A stretch of DNA of 5,661 bases, from assembly GCA_020438665.1 (NCBI GenBank), contig JAGQUE010000131.1:1-5661 (forward strand). Reading direction: 5' to 3'. The DNA comes from Nocardioidaceae bacterium. GTDB taxonomy: Bacteria; Actinomycetota; Actinomycetes; Propionibacteriales; Nocardioidaceae. Below, piece by piece: positions 5,290 through 5,661 of the stretch (positions are counted from its first letter, which is position 1; every line of letters starts with the position of its first letter). The position numbers and the translations under genes were made by a program. Under the pieces are notes generated by a model. It saw nothing but the letters and a program-made list of their open reading frames with translations. It did no database searches and had not been told where the DNA came from.

Positions 5290-5661
5290 CGTCAGGGTAA
5301 GGGCCCCACCAGCGACCGAGGGCGACCGCTGCGACAGCGCTCAGTCGCCACGGCGCCCGGTCATGACCGATTGCCCACCCGACCAAGGCAAGCGCAGCTG
5401 CTGCGAGGATCAGACCCGAGAGCATCGCAGGGTCTGGGAGACGTACCAGACGGACCCCTTCGGCGAGAGGGACAGCGATGAGTAGTCCCCAGCCGATGGC
5501 CCTGACGAGGCCACCGCGCTCAGCTCGGCTGGCGCCCCCAAGGACACCGCCGAGCGCGCCCAACCAGTACGCCGACGGCAACGCACGCACCGGGCCGAGC
5601 CGATACTGATGGGTGAGTGTTCCCCAGGCGACGCCGATGGCGTCGGCACCGAGCTGGTCAC
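5290..5661 (-). CDS. Partial integral membrane protein, possibly frameshifted at its 3' end
   Basis: The gene enters from the right edge, so its N-terminus is missing; the GTG at 5590 is internal, since good coding continues upstream of it (GADAIGVAWGTLTHQYRLGP). From the first full codon (5659) there are at least three hydrophobic segments: around AYWLGALGGVLGGA, AIGWGLLIAVPLAEGV and AMLSGLILAAAALALVGWAIG. The last starts at WRLSAVAAVAL near 5316. After this point the frame gives an Arg/Gly/Pro-rich sequence that stays open down to about 4502, antisense to the whole OmdA-family gene, which is not believable coding. A shift of one base near 5317 gives VAGGALTLTSPVGAL instead, completing the final hydrophobic helix, and stops at TAG 5187-5185. 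The organisation resembles small actinobacterial DUF6518-like membrane proteins, but I hold that assignment weakly. Function unknown. The 3' boundary given is where in-frame coding character is lost. Confidence 0.6.

Noticed and set aside
1..5661. CRISPR array, tRNA, rRNA, insertion sequence or phage genes
   Set aside because: No regularly spaced long repeats, no tRNA-like cloverleaf with CCA-side stem, no transposase or integrase motifs were found by reading either strand. The junction near 800 has no visible terminal repeats.

Overview
The window reads as chromosomal DNA of a high-GC Gram-positive bacterium (Actinomycetota). The evidence is the strong G/C bias at third codon positions, GTG starts, long spurious open frames opposite real genes, and the families present: a DesK/NarX-type histidine kinase with a LuxR-type regulator, and an S33-like hydrolase with an added membrane domain. 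No rRNA, tRNA, CRISPR array, insertion sequence or integrase is visible. Both ends cut through genes. The genus cannot be named from this sequence.

Left part (1-842), all on the minus strand: the N-terminal part of an APH-fold kinase running off the left edge, preceded by a short coding remnant that looks like the last 60-odd residues of a sulfatase with no start codon and no catalytic domain. The remnant abuts the 3' end of the next gene, so this looks like an old deletion or insertion junction.

Centre (842-4478): a divergent module. On the minus strand is a 525-residue protein with an N-terminal multi-pass membrane region followed by an alpha/beta-hydrolase domain of the proline-iminopeptidase (S33) type. 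On the plus strand is a two-gene two-component operon, with kinase and regulator overlapping by ATGA. The 155-bp divergent spacer carries three copies of CAGGGGGAC, two of them inside imperfect dyads, plus a separate perfect 15-nt palindrome just upstream of the hydrolase ribosome site. The simplest model, which is inference, is that the kinase senses something at or in the membrane and the regulator controls its own operon and the membrane hydrolase through these repeats.

Right part (4479-5661): a YdeI/OmpD-associated (OmdA) family protein on the plus strand, 89 bp after the regulator and possibly co-transcribed. Convergent to it is a partial minus-strand membrane protein entering from the right edge, whose 3' end seems to carry a frameshift.

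The most interesting item is the kinase/regulator/membrane-hydrolase module with its repeated operator-like sites. The families themselves are known. The pairing and the operators are what deserve a check.
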